A program made the translations under genes and the position numbers. From an uncultured Flavobacterium sp. (lineage in GTDB: Bacteria > Bacteroidota > Bacteroidia > Flavobacteriales > Flavobacteriaceae): a stretch of DNA of 36,770 bases. Positions 7,950 to 17,187 of the stretch are shown piece after piece (position 1 is the first letter of the stretch; each line of letters starts with the position of its first letter). The DNA lies in the NCBI RefSeq assembly GCF_937967675.1, contig NZ_CALBSN010000158.1:1-36770 (forward strand), written 5' to 3'. The notes under the pieces are model-generated. The model had not been told where the DNA came from. It ran no database searches and saw nothing but the letters and a program-made list of their open reading frames with translations.

Positions 7950-10868
7950 ATGCAAAGAGTGCTCACACTACTGTTTTCGGTAGTTTTCATACATATATCA
8001 TTTTCCCAAAATACAACTAAACCTGTTTTAACGGCTAAAAAAGTAGTTTCACAACAGGTTTGGGTCGACAGTATTTACAACCAATTTTCGTTTGAAGAAA
8101 AAGTTGGGCAGCTGTTTATGGTTGCTGCATATTCTAATAAAGATGAAGCACACAATAAATCCATCGATAATTTAGTTGAGGAATATAAAATTGGAGGTCT
8201 GATTTTCTTTCAAGGCGGACCAGTGCGTCAAGCTAAGTTGACAAATCGTTATCAAGCAAAATCAAAAGTGCCATTGTTCATCGGAATTGATGCCGAATGG
8301 GGTTTAAGCATGCGATTGGATTCTACCTATCGTTATCCTTGGAACATGACGCTTGGAGCAGTTCAAGACATGAAATTGATTGAAAAAGCGGGAAATCAAA
8401 TGGCAAAACAATCAAAACGAATGGGAATTCATTTCAATTTTGCTCCAGTTGTTGATATTAATACAAATCCTAAAAATCCAATTATTGGCAATCGTTCGTT
8501 TGGAGAAACTAAAGAAAACGTTACCGCTAGAGCCATTGCTTTAATGAAAGGTTTACAAGATGAAGGAGTTTATGCAACAGCGAAACATTTTCCTGGTCAT
8601 GGTGATACATCAACTGATTCACATCATACATTACCGATAGTAAATTTCGATAGAAATCGTTTGAACGATGTAGAACTTTTTCCATATAAAGAATTGATTA
8701 AAAATGGCTTAACTAGTGTTATGGTGGCGCATTTGAATGTGCCAAGTTTAGAACCGAGAGAAAATTATCCAACATCCATTTCGTATCCGGTTGTTACAGA
8801 TATCTTAAAAAAAGAATTGCAATTTGAAGGTTTAATTTTTACCGATGCCTTGAATATGAAAGGCGCAAGTAATTTTAAAAAACCTGGTGATATTGATTTA
8901 GAAGCATTTTTAGCAGGAAATGACGTATTGTTATTTGCGGAAAATGTTCCGGTTGCGATTAAAAAATTCAAAGAAGCTTTCGATGCTGGAATTATTACAG
9001 AAGATCGTTTGATGTATTCGGTAAAAAAGATTTTAGCGTATAAATACAAAGCGAACTTGAACAACTATCAACCAATCGTTTTAGATAATTTGTATCAAGA
9101 TTTGAATGCAGTTGAATATGACGCTTTGAATTATAAATTATACGAAAACGCAGTAACAGTAATCAAAAATCATGATAAATTAGTTCCTATTCGCGATATT
9201 GAAAAAGAGAAAATTGCCTACATTAAATTAGGAAACGATAAATCAGATACATTTTTAGCTAATTTGAGAAATTACGCTTCAATTAGTGAAATTACAAACA
9301 AAAATTTAGATTCTGTTTTAGTACAATTGCAAGATTATACGAAAGTAATTATTGGGTATCATAAGCAAGATGGTGCCTGGAGAAATCACAATTTAAATTT
9401 CAAAGAAATGCTTTGGATAAACCAAATTGCAAAGCAAAACGATGTAATTTTAACTTGTTTTACGAAGCCATATTCGCTTACGAATTTGAAAAACTTCGAA
9501 GATATTGAAACTATAGTTATGGCATATCAAAACAATGATATTGCACAAACGATTGCCCCTCAAATTATTTTTGGAGCCATGGGAGCAAAAGGAAAATTGC
9601 CTGTTTCAATTGATGACGAATTCAAAGTAAATGAAGGAATTGAAACATTAGAAATAAAACGTTTAGGGTTTACAATTCCAGAAAACGTGGGTATGAATTC
9701 TAAAGTTTTAACTAAAATTGATTCCATTGCTAATCATGCTATTTCTAAGAAAATGACGCCTGGACTTCAAGTGGTTGTAGCTCGAAAAGGAAAAGTTATT
9801 TACCAAAAATCATTTGGAAATCACACCTATGAATCAAATCAAAACGTAATGAATACCGATGTATATGATATTGCTTCTTTGACAAAAATTATTGCTACTT
9901 TACCTAATGTCATGCAAGAATTTGATCAAGGTCATTTAACTTTAGAAACGAAATTAAAAACTATGTTGCCAGAAGCAAAAAATTCAAATAAAGCAAACGC
10001 AACGGTTTTAGATATGTTAACACATCAGGCTCGTTTTCAACCTTGGATTCCTTTTTATAAAGCTACTTTAGACAGTTTAAACCGACCTAGTACACATTAT
10101 TATAGAAGTGAATTTTCTGAAGAATTTCCTATTCATGTTGCCGATAAATTATACTTAAGAAAAGACTACAATGATTCGATTGTTAAAACTATTTTGGACA
10201 GCGAATTATTACCAAAAAAACAATACAAATACAGCGATTTTACATTTATTCTATTTAAAGAATATTTGGAAATGCACAATAAAAAATCGCTTGAAGATTT
10301 AGCGCATACTAATTTTTATGAACCACTTGGAGCCAATTCTATTATGTACAATCCATTGCGAAAAGTGAATTCTAATTTGATTATTCCAACGGAAAATGAT
10401 ACGTATTTTAGACATCAAGTAATTCAAGGATATGTTCATGATATGGCTGCTGCTATGCAAGGTGGAATTTCAGGTCATGCGGGTTTGTTTGCCAATGCTT
10501 TGGATGTAGCTAAAGTGATGCAAATGTATCTTCAAAAAGGAACTTATGGTGGAAGAACTTATATTTCTGAAAACACATTTAACATGTTCAATACCTGTTA
10601 TTTTTGTAAGGAGGGCAATAGAAGAGGAGTTGGGTTTGATAAACCACAATTAGGAAATGAAGGACCAACATGTGGTTGTGTTTCATTAACAAGTTTCGGG
10701 CATACCGGATTTACAGGTACCATGACTTGGGCTGATCCTGAAAAAGAAATTGTTTATGTTTTCTTATCTAACAGAACATATCCAGATTCAAATGCAACTA
10801 ATAAATTATCTAAAGAAAATATTAGAGAAAATATTCAAAAATTAATTTACGAAGCTATTGTTGATTAA
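7950..10868 (+). CDS. Secreted GH3 beta-N-acetylhexosaminidase fused to a class C beta-lactamase-like serine hydrolase
   Basis: A 972-residue fusion with a signal peptide (1-20, ending FSQ). The GH3 domain (about 40-380) resembles NagZ: it has the signature KHFPGHGDTSTDSHH (K212 onward), where D223 and H225 correspond to the NagZ acid/base pair, and a likely nucleophile D299 in T-D-A-L-N-M. A GH3 C-terminal-like region follows (about 385-570). The C-terminal domain (about 590-970) is a penicillin-binding/beta-lactamase fold with S643-x-x-K646, Y761-S-D and H918-T-G, so all three active-site motifs look intact. The likely role is cell-wall turnover in the periplasm: removing GlcNAc from muropeptides plus a D-Ala or ester hydrolase activity. 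The fusion is known in Bacteroidetes. Resistance to beta-lactams should not be assumed. Confidence 0.92.
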   Translation: MQRVLTLLFSVVFIHISFSQNTTKPVLTAKKVVSQQVWVDSIYNQFSFEEKVGQLFMVAAYSNKDEAHNKSIDNLVEEYKIGGLIFFQGGPVRQAKLTNRYQAKSKVPLFIGIDAEWGLSMRLDSTYRYPWNMTLGAVQDMKLIEKAGNQMAKQSKRMGIHFNFAPVVDINTNPKNPIIGNRSFGETKENVTARAIALMKGLQDEGVYATAKHFPGHGDTSTDSHHTLPIVNFDRNRLNDVELFPYKELIKNGLTSVMVAHLNVPSLEPRENYPTSISYPVVTDILKKELQFEGLIFTDALNMKGASNFKKPGDIDLEAFLAGNDVLLFAENVPVAIKKFKEAFDAGIITEDRLMYSVKKILAYKYKANLNNYQPIVLDNLYQDLNAVEYDALNYKLYENAVTVIKNHDKLVPIRDIEKEKIAYIKLGNDKSDTFLANLRNYASISEITNKNLDSVLVQLQDYTKVIIGYHKQDGAWRNHNLNFKEMLWINQIAKQNDVILTCFTKPYSLTNLKNFEDIETIVMAYQNNDIAQTIAPQIIFGAMGAKGKLPVSIDDEFKVNEGIETLEIKRLGFTIPENVGMNSKVLTKIDSIANHAISKKMTPGLQVVVARKGKVIYQKSFGNHTYESNQNVMNTDVYDIASLTKIIATLPNVMQEFDQGHLTLETKLKTMLPEAKNSNKANATVLDMLTHQARFQPWIPFYKATLDSLNRPSTHYYRSEFSEEFPIHVADKLYLRKDYNDSIVKTILDSELLPKKQYKYSDFTFILFKEYLEMHNKKSLEDLAHTNFYEPLGANSIMYNPLRKVNSNLIIPTENDTYFRHQVIQGYVHDMAAAMQGGISGHAGLFANALDVAKVMQMYLQKGTYGGRTYISENTFNMFNTCYFCKEGNRRGVGFDKPQLGNEGPTCGCVSLTSFGHTGFTGTMTWADPEKEIVYVFLSNRTYPDSNATNKLSKENIRENIQKLIYEAIVD

Positions 10869-10907
10869 TTATTGTAAATTTAATTTATAAAATTCAACCA
10901 ATTAAAG

Positions 10908-11363
10908 ATGACATCAAAAGCAACTACAGTAGAACAATATATCAACGAAGCTCCAGAAGACAGAAGAGAAGCGTTACATAAATTAAGAAATGTTATTTTA
11001 GAGAATCTTCCAGAAGGATTTCAAGAAGGCATGGGGTATGGTATGGCGGGTTATGTTGTGCCACATTCTATTTATCCTCAAGGATATCATTGTGATCCTA
11101 AACAAGCATTACCATTTATGTCATTTGCAAGTCAGAAAAATAGCATCAATTTTTATCATATGGGAATTTATGCAAAACCTGAATTATACGATTGGTTTGT
11201 AACCGAATATCCAAAACATTCAAAGCAAAAATTAGACATTGGAAAAAGCTGTTTGCGCATGAAAAATCCAGAAAATATTCCGTTTGAATTGATTGGTGAA
11301 TTAGTAAAAAAAGTTACAGTACAAGATTGGATAGCTACTTACGAAGCGGCTTTTAAAAAATAA
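10908..11363 (+). CDS. DUF1801 (YdhG-like) protein
   Basis: A 151-residue cytosolic protein matching the DUF1801 family. It has the opening V-E-Q-Y-I-N-E-A-P-E-D-R-R followed by L-R-x-x-I, an E-G-M-G-Y-G-M segment, and the Y-H-M-G-I-Y and K-S-C-L-R motifs typical of this fold. Members include Bacillus YdhG and related proteins with suggested small-molecule or iron-binding roles, but the function is not settled. It lies 39 bases after the GH3 fusion gene and 65 bases before bshA, on the same strand. The link to either is unclear. Confidence 0.85.
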   Translation: MTSKATTVEQYINEAPEDRREALHKLRNVILENLPEGFQEGMGYGMAGYVVPHSIYPQGYHCDPKQALPFMSFASQKNSINFYHMGIYAKPELYDWFVTEYPKHSKQKLDIGKSCLRMKNPENIPFELIGELVKKVTVQDWIATYEAAFKK

Positions 11364-11428
11364 CTTTTAACAAATGTTTTAGAATTGCCAACGTTAGAAG
11401 TGGTAATTTTATTTCAAAATTTAAATAG

Positions 11429-12559
11429 ATGAAAATTGCGATAGTTTGTTATCCTACATTTGGAGGAAGTGGTGTTGTGGCCACCGAATTGGGTTTGGAA
11501 TTAGCCAAAAGAGGTCACGACATTCATTTTATTACATACAGTCAACCCGTGCGGTTGGCATTGTTAAATCCGAATGTGCATTATCATGAAGTTCACGTTC
11601 CCGAGTATCCGTTGTTCCACTATCAGCCATATGAATTAGCACTTTCGAGTAAGTTAGTGGATATGGTAAAATTGTACAAAATTGATGTTTTACATGTACA
11701 TTATGCCATTCCACATGCGTATGCAGGTTATATGGCAAAGCAGATGTTAGCAGATGAAGGTATTCATATTCCAATGGTAACAACATTGCACGGAACCGAT
11801 ATTACTTTAGTTGGAAATCATCCATTTTACAAGCCTGCAGTAAGTTTCAGTATCAATAAATCGGATGTGGTAACGAGCGTTTCACAAAGCTTAAAAGACG
11901 ATACATATCGCTTATTTGATATTACAAATGAAATCCAAGTTATTCCAAATTTCATTGAATTAAACAAAGAAAAACTAAAAGAAAATATTCCATGCCATCG
12001 TTCGTTAATGGCTAATGAGGACGAGAAAATCATAACTCATATTTCTAATTTTAGAAAAGTAAAGCGTATCGAAGATATAGTTAGAATTTTTTATGAAATT
12101 CAGAAAGAAGTGCCATCAAAATTAATGATGGTAGGTGAAGGTCCAGAAAAAGAAAGAGCAGAGCAATTATGTGAACAATTAGGAATTCAAAACAAAGTGA
12201 TTTTCTTTGGAAATAGTAATGAAATTGATAAAATTTTATGTTTTTCCGATTTGTTCTTATTACCTTCAGAAACAGAAAGTTTCGGATTAGCCGCTTTAGA
12301 AGCAATGGCTTGCGGTGTTCCTGTAATTTCGAGTAATTCTGGTGGACTTCCCGAAGTAAATAAAAATGACTTTTCTGGTTATTTGAGTGATGTTGGCGAT
12401 GTTGCTAAAATGAGTAGTGATGCTATTTCTTTGTTAAAAAATGAGGATAAATTAGCCCAATTTAAAGTGAATGCTTTAGAAACAGCCAAGCTATTTGATA
12501 TCCATAATATTGTACCCTTATACGAAAAAGTATATTTTAAAGCTTTAAATTCTAAATAA
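11429..12559 (+). CDS. bshA: N-acetyl-alpha-D-glucosaminyl L-malate synthase
   Basis: BshA is a GT4-family retaining glycosyltransferase that joins UDP-GlcNAc to L-malate, the first step of bacillithiol synthesis in the cytosol. The 376-residue length fits. Family marks are the start MKIAIVCYPTFGGSGVVATE, with the glycine loop, then H-G-T-D-I-T-L-V-G. The GT-B donor site near the C-terminus is E-S-F-G-L-A-A-L-E-A-M-A-C-G-V-P. This points to bacillithiol as a low-molecular-weight thiol in the organism. Later pathway genes (bshB, bshC) are not in the window. Its stop codon overlaps the start of the next gene (TAATG), so translation of the two is probably coupled. Confidence 0.94.
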   Translation: MKIAIVCYPTFGGSGVVATELGLELAKRGHDIHFITYSQPVRLALLNPNVHYHEVHVPEYPLFHYQPYELALSSKLVDMVKLYKIDVLHVHYAIPHAYAGYMAKQMLADEGIHIPMVTTLHGTDITLVGNHPFYKPAVSFSINKSDVVTSVSQSLKDDTYRLFDITNEIQVIPNFIELNKEKLKENIPCHRSLMANEDEKIITHISNFRKVKRIEDIVRIFYEIQKEVPSKLMMVGEGPEKERAEQLCEQLGIQNKVIFFGNSNEIDKILCFSDLFLLPSETESFGLAALEAMACGVPVISSNSGGLPEVNKNDFSGYLSDVGDVAKMSSDAISLLKNEDKLAQFKVNALETAKLFDIHNIVPLYEKVYFKALNSK

Positions 12560-12984
12560 TGATCAAAATTCTTCCCATTTTATTCTTGATAATGTCATGC
12601 AGTAATACTAAAGTTATTTCGGATAATTCATTCACTATAATACATAAAAGTGATTTTGGTGGTTCAGAAAAACCAGGGCATCTTTTAATTCAAGATAATG
12701 AGACTTACATAAATTTTATAGAATCTTTAAAATTAGACGAATCTCAATATGCTAATTTTTTAAAAGTAGATTTTAAAACGAAAAATGTTTTGGTATTATT
12801 TCAGGGGCAAAAAAACTCAGGAGGCTATTCAATTGATATAGATTCAGTTAGAAATGACAATCAAACCATTTTGGTAAAGAAAAATGAAATAGTTCCAAAA
12901 AAAGGCGAAATAGTTACAGCTGTAATTACCTCGCCTTTTTGTATCGTTTTGATTCCAAAAGGAAATAAATTAATAATTGAATAA
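12559..12984 (+). CDS. PrcB-like small lipoprotein
   Basis: The protein has 141 residues with a lipoprotein signal (LFLIMSC, so lipidated Cys near residue 14). The C-terminal half (V-L-V-L-F-Q-G-Q-K-N-S-G-G-Y-S-I and then A-V-I-T-S-P-F-C-I-V) resembles the PrcB C-terminal domain. In spirochaetes PrcB associates with a protease complex. No protease is encoded nearby. Its start codon shares bases with the bshA stop. Only 7 bases separate its stop from the stop of the convergent peroxidase gene, and there is no obvious terminator between them. Family assignment is by motif similarity and is moderately sure. Confidence 0.7.
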   Translation: MIKILPILFLIMSCSNTKVISDNSFTIIHKSDFGGSEKPGHLLIQDNETYINFIESLKLDESQYANFLKVDFKTKNVLVLFQGQKNSGGYSIDIDSVRNDNQTILVKKNEIVPKKGEIVTAVITSPFCIVLIPKGNKLIIE

Positions 12985-12991
12985 TTAAATA

Positions 12992-14176
12992 TTAATTAAA
13001 AGGATTAGACCATTTTTGATTTGTATAAACATCAGTTCCAGATAATGTTCTTAAGAAAGCAATAACTGCATTAACTTCTGTTGCAGTAAGATTTAATTGT
13101 TGTCCTAAACCTCCTGGTCTTAATCTTGGATCTAAATTATTATTTCCAGGCGCAATATTAATAGTTCCATAATGTCCAATTGCGGCTTGTAATGAAGTAA
13201 TTACACCTGTGTGCATCATTGGTCCATTAGTAGTACCATCTGTCTTTACTAAATCGCGTAGTGTTGGAGCTTTTGTATTTCCAGTATCAATGCCTGTTCC
13301 AGCAATAGTTCCAATAATACCATTATTTAAAGTGTTAGGATCAATATCAAATTCAGGAGCTCTATGACATCCTGCACATCCTAATCCGCCACTAGTTCTT
13401 ACACCATTCGGATTAAATACGGGTGGTGTTAAAAATAAATTTTTACCTTGATTTTCCTGTGCAGTAAAATTTGAAAAAGGTTGCCCATCATTTGTAGCTA
13501 AAGCTCTACCTGCATCATATTTAGAATCAAATGATTGAATACTTCTAATAAATTGTGCTAAAGCATTTTGAATTTTATTTTCTGTTATTTCTTCTGAACC
13601 ATAAACAAATTTAAATAGTTCTCTGTAATAACCAATTCCGTTTAATCTTGTAATTAAATCGTCAAATGATAAATCACCATTTTCTCCACTAAATCCCATT
13701 TCTCCATGGTCTTTAATTGGCATTGTGGTTTGAGTTTCTAGGTTAATTGCGCGTTCATTCCAAAAGAACTTAGTTTCGGTAGCAAATCTTGAATTTATTA
13801 AACGCATTGAATGACGACCAGTTGAAGCGTTAACTCCTGTACTCGCAACATTAGTATCACTAAAAGCAAATTCTTGTTTATGACAGCTAGCACAAGAAAT
13901 TGTGTTATTTGATGATAGATTTTTATCATAAAACAATACTCTTCCTAAAGTAGCGCCTTTATCTGTTATAACATTTCCTTGAGAATTATTTTTCGTAATA
14001 TAGGGTGGAACAATTTGATTGGCATAATTTGCTAAATTGTTTAAATCTATTGAAGAACCAAATTCAGCTTCTACAAATGGGTATGACGGAATTACTTCAT
14101 AATTATCATCAGAATTATTACTACAAGAAGTCAATACGAAAATGACAAAAAGACCTAAAAAAAATTGGTTTTTCAT
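12992..14176 (-). CDS. Di-heme cytochrome c peroxidase / MauG-family lipoprotein
   Basis: The only minus-strand gene. A lipoprotein signal ends L-T-S-C18, so the protein is probably anchored in a periplasm-facing membrane leaflet. It has two c-type heme sites: C95-A-S-C98-H99 (low-potential heme region, in S-C-A-S-C-H-K-Q-E-F-A-F) and C267-A-G-C270-H271. The spacing and the 394-residue length fit the bacterial cytochrome c peroxidase/MauG family, which reduces hydrogen peroxide or oxidises a partner protein. The segment A-P-T-L-R-D-L follows the second heme, as usual. It starts 137 bases from the divergently oriented fabG. In Bacteroidetes such lipoproteins occur both as peroxidases and in iron- or polysaccharide-related loci; nothing here favours one role. 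Confidence 0.9.
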   Translation of the reverse strand: MKNQFFLGLFVIFVLTSCSNNSDDNYEVIPSYPFVEAEFGSSIDLNNLANYANQIVPPYITKNNSQGNVITDKGATLGRVLFYDKNLSSNNTISCASCHKQEFAFSDTNVASTGVNASTGRHSMRLINSRFATETKFFWNERAINLETQTTMPIKDHGEMGFSGENGDLSFDDLITRLNGIGYYRELFKFVYGSEEITENKIQNALAQFIRSIQSFDSKYDAGRALATNDGQPFSNFTAQENQGKNLFLTPPVFNPNGVRTSGGLGCAGCHRAPEFDIDPNTLNNGIIGTIAGTGIDTGNTKAPTLRDLVKTDGTTNGPMMHTGVITSLQAAIGHYGTINIAPGNNNLDPRLRPGGLGQQLNLTATEVNAVIAFLRTLSGTDVYTNQKWSNPFN

Positions 14177-14267
14177 AATTGATTGTTTTAAGATTATTTT
14201 AGTAAGACAATGATTTATAAAAAAGGTTTAATTGAACTTTGACTTTTTTTATACTTTAAAATATTCC

Positions 14268-14275
14268 TATATTTG
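14268..14275 (+). promoter_or_regulatory. Probable fabG promoter -7 box
   Basis: TATATTTG is a perfect match to the Bacteroidetes -7 consensus TAnnTTTG, 38 bases before the fabG start. The nearest TTG upstream (14239-14241) is 26 bases away, a little further than the usual 17-23. Confidence 0.45.
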
Positions 14276-14313
14276 AACTTTATTACAGAAACAAACTAAT
14301 ACAAATATTTACC

Positions 14314-15060
14314 ATGAAATTATTAGAAGGAAAAGTTGCCATTATTACTGGTGCAAGCCGTGGAATTGGTAGCGGTATAGCTAAAGTTTTTGCAGAACAA
14401 GGAGCAAATGTTGCCTTTACTTATAGTTCGTCTGTAGAATCGGCAATGGCTTTAGAAAATGAATTAAATGCTTTAGGAATTAAAGCTAAAGGATACAAAT
14501 CAGATGCAGCTGATTTTAACGAAGCGCAAAAATTAGTAGATGACGTAATTGCTGAATTTGGAACTATCGACGTTTTAATCAATAATGCTGGAATCACAAA
14601 AGACAACTTATTAATGAGAATGTCTGAAGAGGATTTTGATAAAGTAATCGAAATCAACTTGAAGTCGGTTTTCAACATGACTAAAGCGGTACAAAAAATT
14701 ATGTTGAAAAACCGTAAAGGTTCTATCGTAAACATGAGTAGTGTAGTAGGAGTAAAAGGAAACGCTGGTCAAGCCAACTACGCAGCTTCTAAAGCAGGTA
14801 TGAACGGATTTACTAAATCAATCGCGTTAGAATTAGGTTCAAGAAATATTCGTTGCAATGCAATCGCTCCAGGTTTTATCGAAACTGAAATGACAGCTAA
14901 ATTAAACGAAGATGTAGTAAAAGGTTGGAGAGACGCTATTCCATTAAAACGCGGTGGAACTCCAGAAGATGTAGCAAACGTTTGTGTTTTCTTAGCTTCT
15001 GATATGAGTGCTTATGTAACCGGACAAGTTATTAATGTTGACGGTGGAATGTTAACTTAA
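14314..15060 (+). CDS. fabG: 3-oxoacyl-[acyl-carrier-protein] reductase
   Basis: This is a classical short-chain dehydrogenase that reduces 3-oxoacyl-ACP with NADPH in fatty-acid elongation. It has the nucleotide-binding T-G-A-S-R-G-I-G (about 12-19), N-N-A-G-I-T, the conserved Ser in N-M-S-S, and the catalytic Y156-A-A-S-K160. The C-terminal V-T-G-Q-V-I-N-V-D-G-G-M is typical. At 248 residues and with the start MKLLEGKVAIITG, it matches housekeeping FabG more than the many FabG-like dehydrogenases. Other fab genes are not nearby. It has its own likely promoter and the next gene begins 15 bases downstream. Confidence 0.93.
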   Translation: MKLLEGKVAIITGASRGIGSGIAKVFAEQGANVAFTYSSSVESAMALENELNALGIKAKGYKSDAADFNEAQKLVDDVIAEFGTIDVLINNAGITKDNLLMRMSEEDFDKVIEINLKSVFNMTKAVQKIMLKNRKGSIVNMSSVVGVKGNAGQANYAASKAGMNGFTKSIALELGSRNIRCNAIAPGFIETEMTAKLNEDVVKGWRDAIPLKRGGTPEDVANVCVFLASDMSAYVTGQVINVDGGMLT

Positions 15061-15075
15061 GAGTTTAAACTATAA

Positions 15076-17103
15076 ATGACAACAAGCACAATTTTACTTC
15101 TCATATTATCAGTAATTATTGCTGCTGGATTGTCGTTTTACCAATATTTGTATAAAGTCAAAAATCAGTCAAAATTGAATTGGTTTTTGGCTTTTTTACG
15201 TTTTATTACTTTGTTTTCAATCTTTTTGTTGCTGATAAATCCAATTATTAGTCGAAAAATAACAGAAATTAAGAAAACACCTTTACCAATAGTAGTAGAT
15301 AATTCCAAATCTATTTCCGAATTAAAAGCCACTAAAGAAGCATCAGAATTATATCTTAAAATTGCTGAAAATAAAGCGATTTCCGAAAAATATGATGTGC
15401 AATTGTTTTCGTTTGCCGAAGAATTTCAATCCTTAGAAAAGCTTGATTTTAAAGGAAATCAATCGCATCTTGATGGTGTTGCTAAAAATCTGAAGCAATT
15501 ATACCGAAATACCAATTATCCTGTAGTTTTATTTACCGATGGAAATCAAACCATGGGAAATGATTATGTGTTTAGTTTTCAGGAAAATACAAGTGTTTTT
15601 CCAGTTGTTTTAGGAGATACAACTTCGGTTTTGGATTTGAAAATTAATCAAATTAACGTTAATAAATATGCTTTTTTAAAGAACAAATTTCCAGTTGAGG
15701 TTTTTCTGCAATATAATGGAAATGAAACGATTACATCCAATTTTTCAATTCAATCGGGTAATCAAACGGTTCATAAACAAACCGTTACCTTTTCAAAAGA
15801 TAAAAAAGCCCAATCGGTTACTATTTTATTAAATGCGGATAAAGTGGGAATAGCAAAATACAAAGCTGTTATTTCTTCCAACATTAAAGAGAAAAATACT
15901 GTTAACAATACCAAGAATTTTGCCGTTGAAATTATCGATCAGCGAAGTGAAATCGCTCTAGTTTCAGCTATCAATCATCCGGATTTAGGGGCTTTGAAGA
16001 GAAGTATTGAAACTAATCAACAACGAAAAGTTTCAATTATAAAACCAAATGAAATTAAATCGTTACAAGATTTCAATGTTTTAATTTTGTATCAGCCAAC
16101 GACAGCTTTTAAATCGATATTCGATCAAAATAAAGTTGCCCAAATCAATACGTTTGTGATTACTGGAACGGCAACTGATTTTAATTTTCTAAATCAAGTT
16201 CAGGACGATTTGAATTTTAAAATGTCAACATCAAAAGAAGATTATTTGGCTACGTTTGAATCCAATTTCAATTTGTTTGCTCAGTCGAACATTGGATTTG
16301 AAAACTTTCCACCTTTAGAACATAGTTTTGGAGTAATTACAGCAAAAAATAATGTAAATACCTTACTATCGGCTAGAGTTAGAAATGTTCCAGTTCAGAA
16401 TCCAATTTTAACTTTTACGGAAAATGGAAGTAAACGTGAAGCTTATTTATTGGGTGAAAACATCTGGAAATGGCGTTTGGAAAATCATTTGAATAAGAAA
16501 TCATTTGAGGATTTTGATTTGTTTGCTGATAAAATCATTCAGTTTTTAGTTTCCAACGCTTCCAAAAAGAATTTGAATGTTACTTACGAAAGCTTCTATA
16601 ATTCAGGTGAAAGTATTGAAATTACAACCGAATATTTCAATAAAAACTACGAATTTGACGAAAAAGCCCAATTGACAATTCAAGTCACTAATTCCAAAAC
16701 AAAAGCGACTAAGAAATACGATTTATTGAAAGCTACGAATTCCTATAAAGTAAATTTAGACGGTTTAGAAGCTGGAAATTACACTTTTAAAGTGACTGAA
16801 AAACAATCGAATACTAATTTTTCTGCATCTTTTGAAGTGTTAGATTTTGAAATCGAGAAACAATTCGTAAATCCAGATAAAAACCGATTGGAGCAATTGG
16901 CTACAAATACAAGTGGAAAAGCGTATTATCCAAATCAAATTGAGAATTTAATTCAGAGTTTGATAGCTAATGAAAAGTATATCCCTACCCAAAAAGAGAG
17001 CATTAATAAATTACCTCTAATTGATTGGATTTGGTTGTTAATTCTTGCCATTACAGCTTTAAGTTTTGAATGGTTTATCCGAAAATATAACGGGCTATTG
17101 TAA
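15076..17103 (+). CDS. VWA-domain membrane protein
   Basis: A 675-residue inner-membrane protein. Two N-terminal helices (about 4-23 and 37-57) are followed by a von Willebrand A domain (about 68-190) whose metal site D75-N-S77-K-S79 matches the D-x-S-x-S MIDAS motif, with F-T-D-G-N-Q further on. The long middle part is beta-rich with Ig-like features. One C-terminal helix (about 652-670, W-I-W-L-L-I-L-A-I-T-A-L) precedes a short tail. The layout resembles BatA/BatB-type proteins and other large Bacteroidetes VWA proteins, but no MoxR ATPase or Bat partner is nearby. It follows fabG by 15 bases; a functional link to fatty-acid synthesis is not evident. Confidence 0.82.
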   Translation: MTTSTILLLILSVIIAAGLSFYQYLYKVKNQSKLNWFLAFLRFITLFSIFLLLINPIISRKITEIKKTPLPIVVDNSKSISELKATKEASELYLKIAENKAISEKYDVQLFSFAEEFQSLEKLDFKGNQSHLDGVAKNLKQLYRNTNYPVVLFTDGNQTMGNDYVFSFQENTSVFPVVLGDTTSVLDLKINQINVNKYAFLKNKFPVEVFLQYNGNETITSNFSIQSGNQTVHKQTVTFSKDKKAQSVTILLNADKVGIAKYKAVISSNIKEKNTVNNTKNFAVEIIDQRSEIALVSAINHPDLGALKRSIETNQQRKVSIIKPNEIKSLQDFNVLILYQPTTAFKSIFDQNKVAQINTFVITGTATDFNFLNQVQDDLNFKMSTSKEDYLATFESNFNLFAQSNIGFENFPPLEHSFGVITAKNNVNTLLSARVRNVPVQNPILTFTENGSKREAYLLGENIWKWRLENHLNKKSFEDFDLFADKIIQFLVSNASKKNLNVTYESFYNSGESIEITTEYFNKNYEFDEKAQLTIQVTNSKTKATKKYDLLKATNSYKVNLDGLEAGNYTFKVTEKQSNTNFSASFEVLDFEIEKQFVNPDKNRLEQLATNTSGKAYYPNQIENLIQSLIANEKYIPTQKESINKLPLIDWIWLLILAITALSFEWFIRKYNGLL

Positions 17104-17104
17104 T

Positions 17105-17171
17105 TTAATTAAATCTTAATTTTTAATTAAGTGATTCTTAAGTGTTCTTAAATTTATAAATTACACCTTTG
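17105..17171 (+). promoter_or_regulatory. Candidate response-regulator box and promoter before the sulfatase gene
   Basis: TTAA cores begin at 17105, 17116, 17127, 17138 and 17148, a spacing of 11, 11, 11 and 10 bases. The best-conserved copies are TTCTTAAG (17135-17142) and TTCTTAAA (17145-17152). Such direct repeats on one helix face are what OmpR/PhoB-class regulators bind. The likely -7 box is CACCTTTG (17164-17171), one base off TAnnTTTG, with no TTG at -33, as expected for an activator-dependent promoter. The same TTCTTAAG element occurs before the gene at 25344. In DNA this rich in A and T, TTAA is common by chance, so the periodicity matters more than the core. Confidence 0.42.
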
Positions 17172-17187
17172 ATTAAACAAAATAAAT

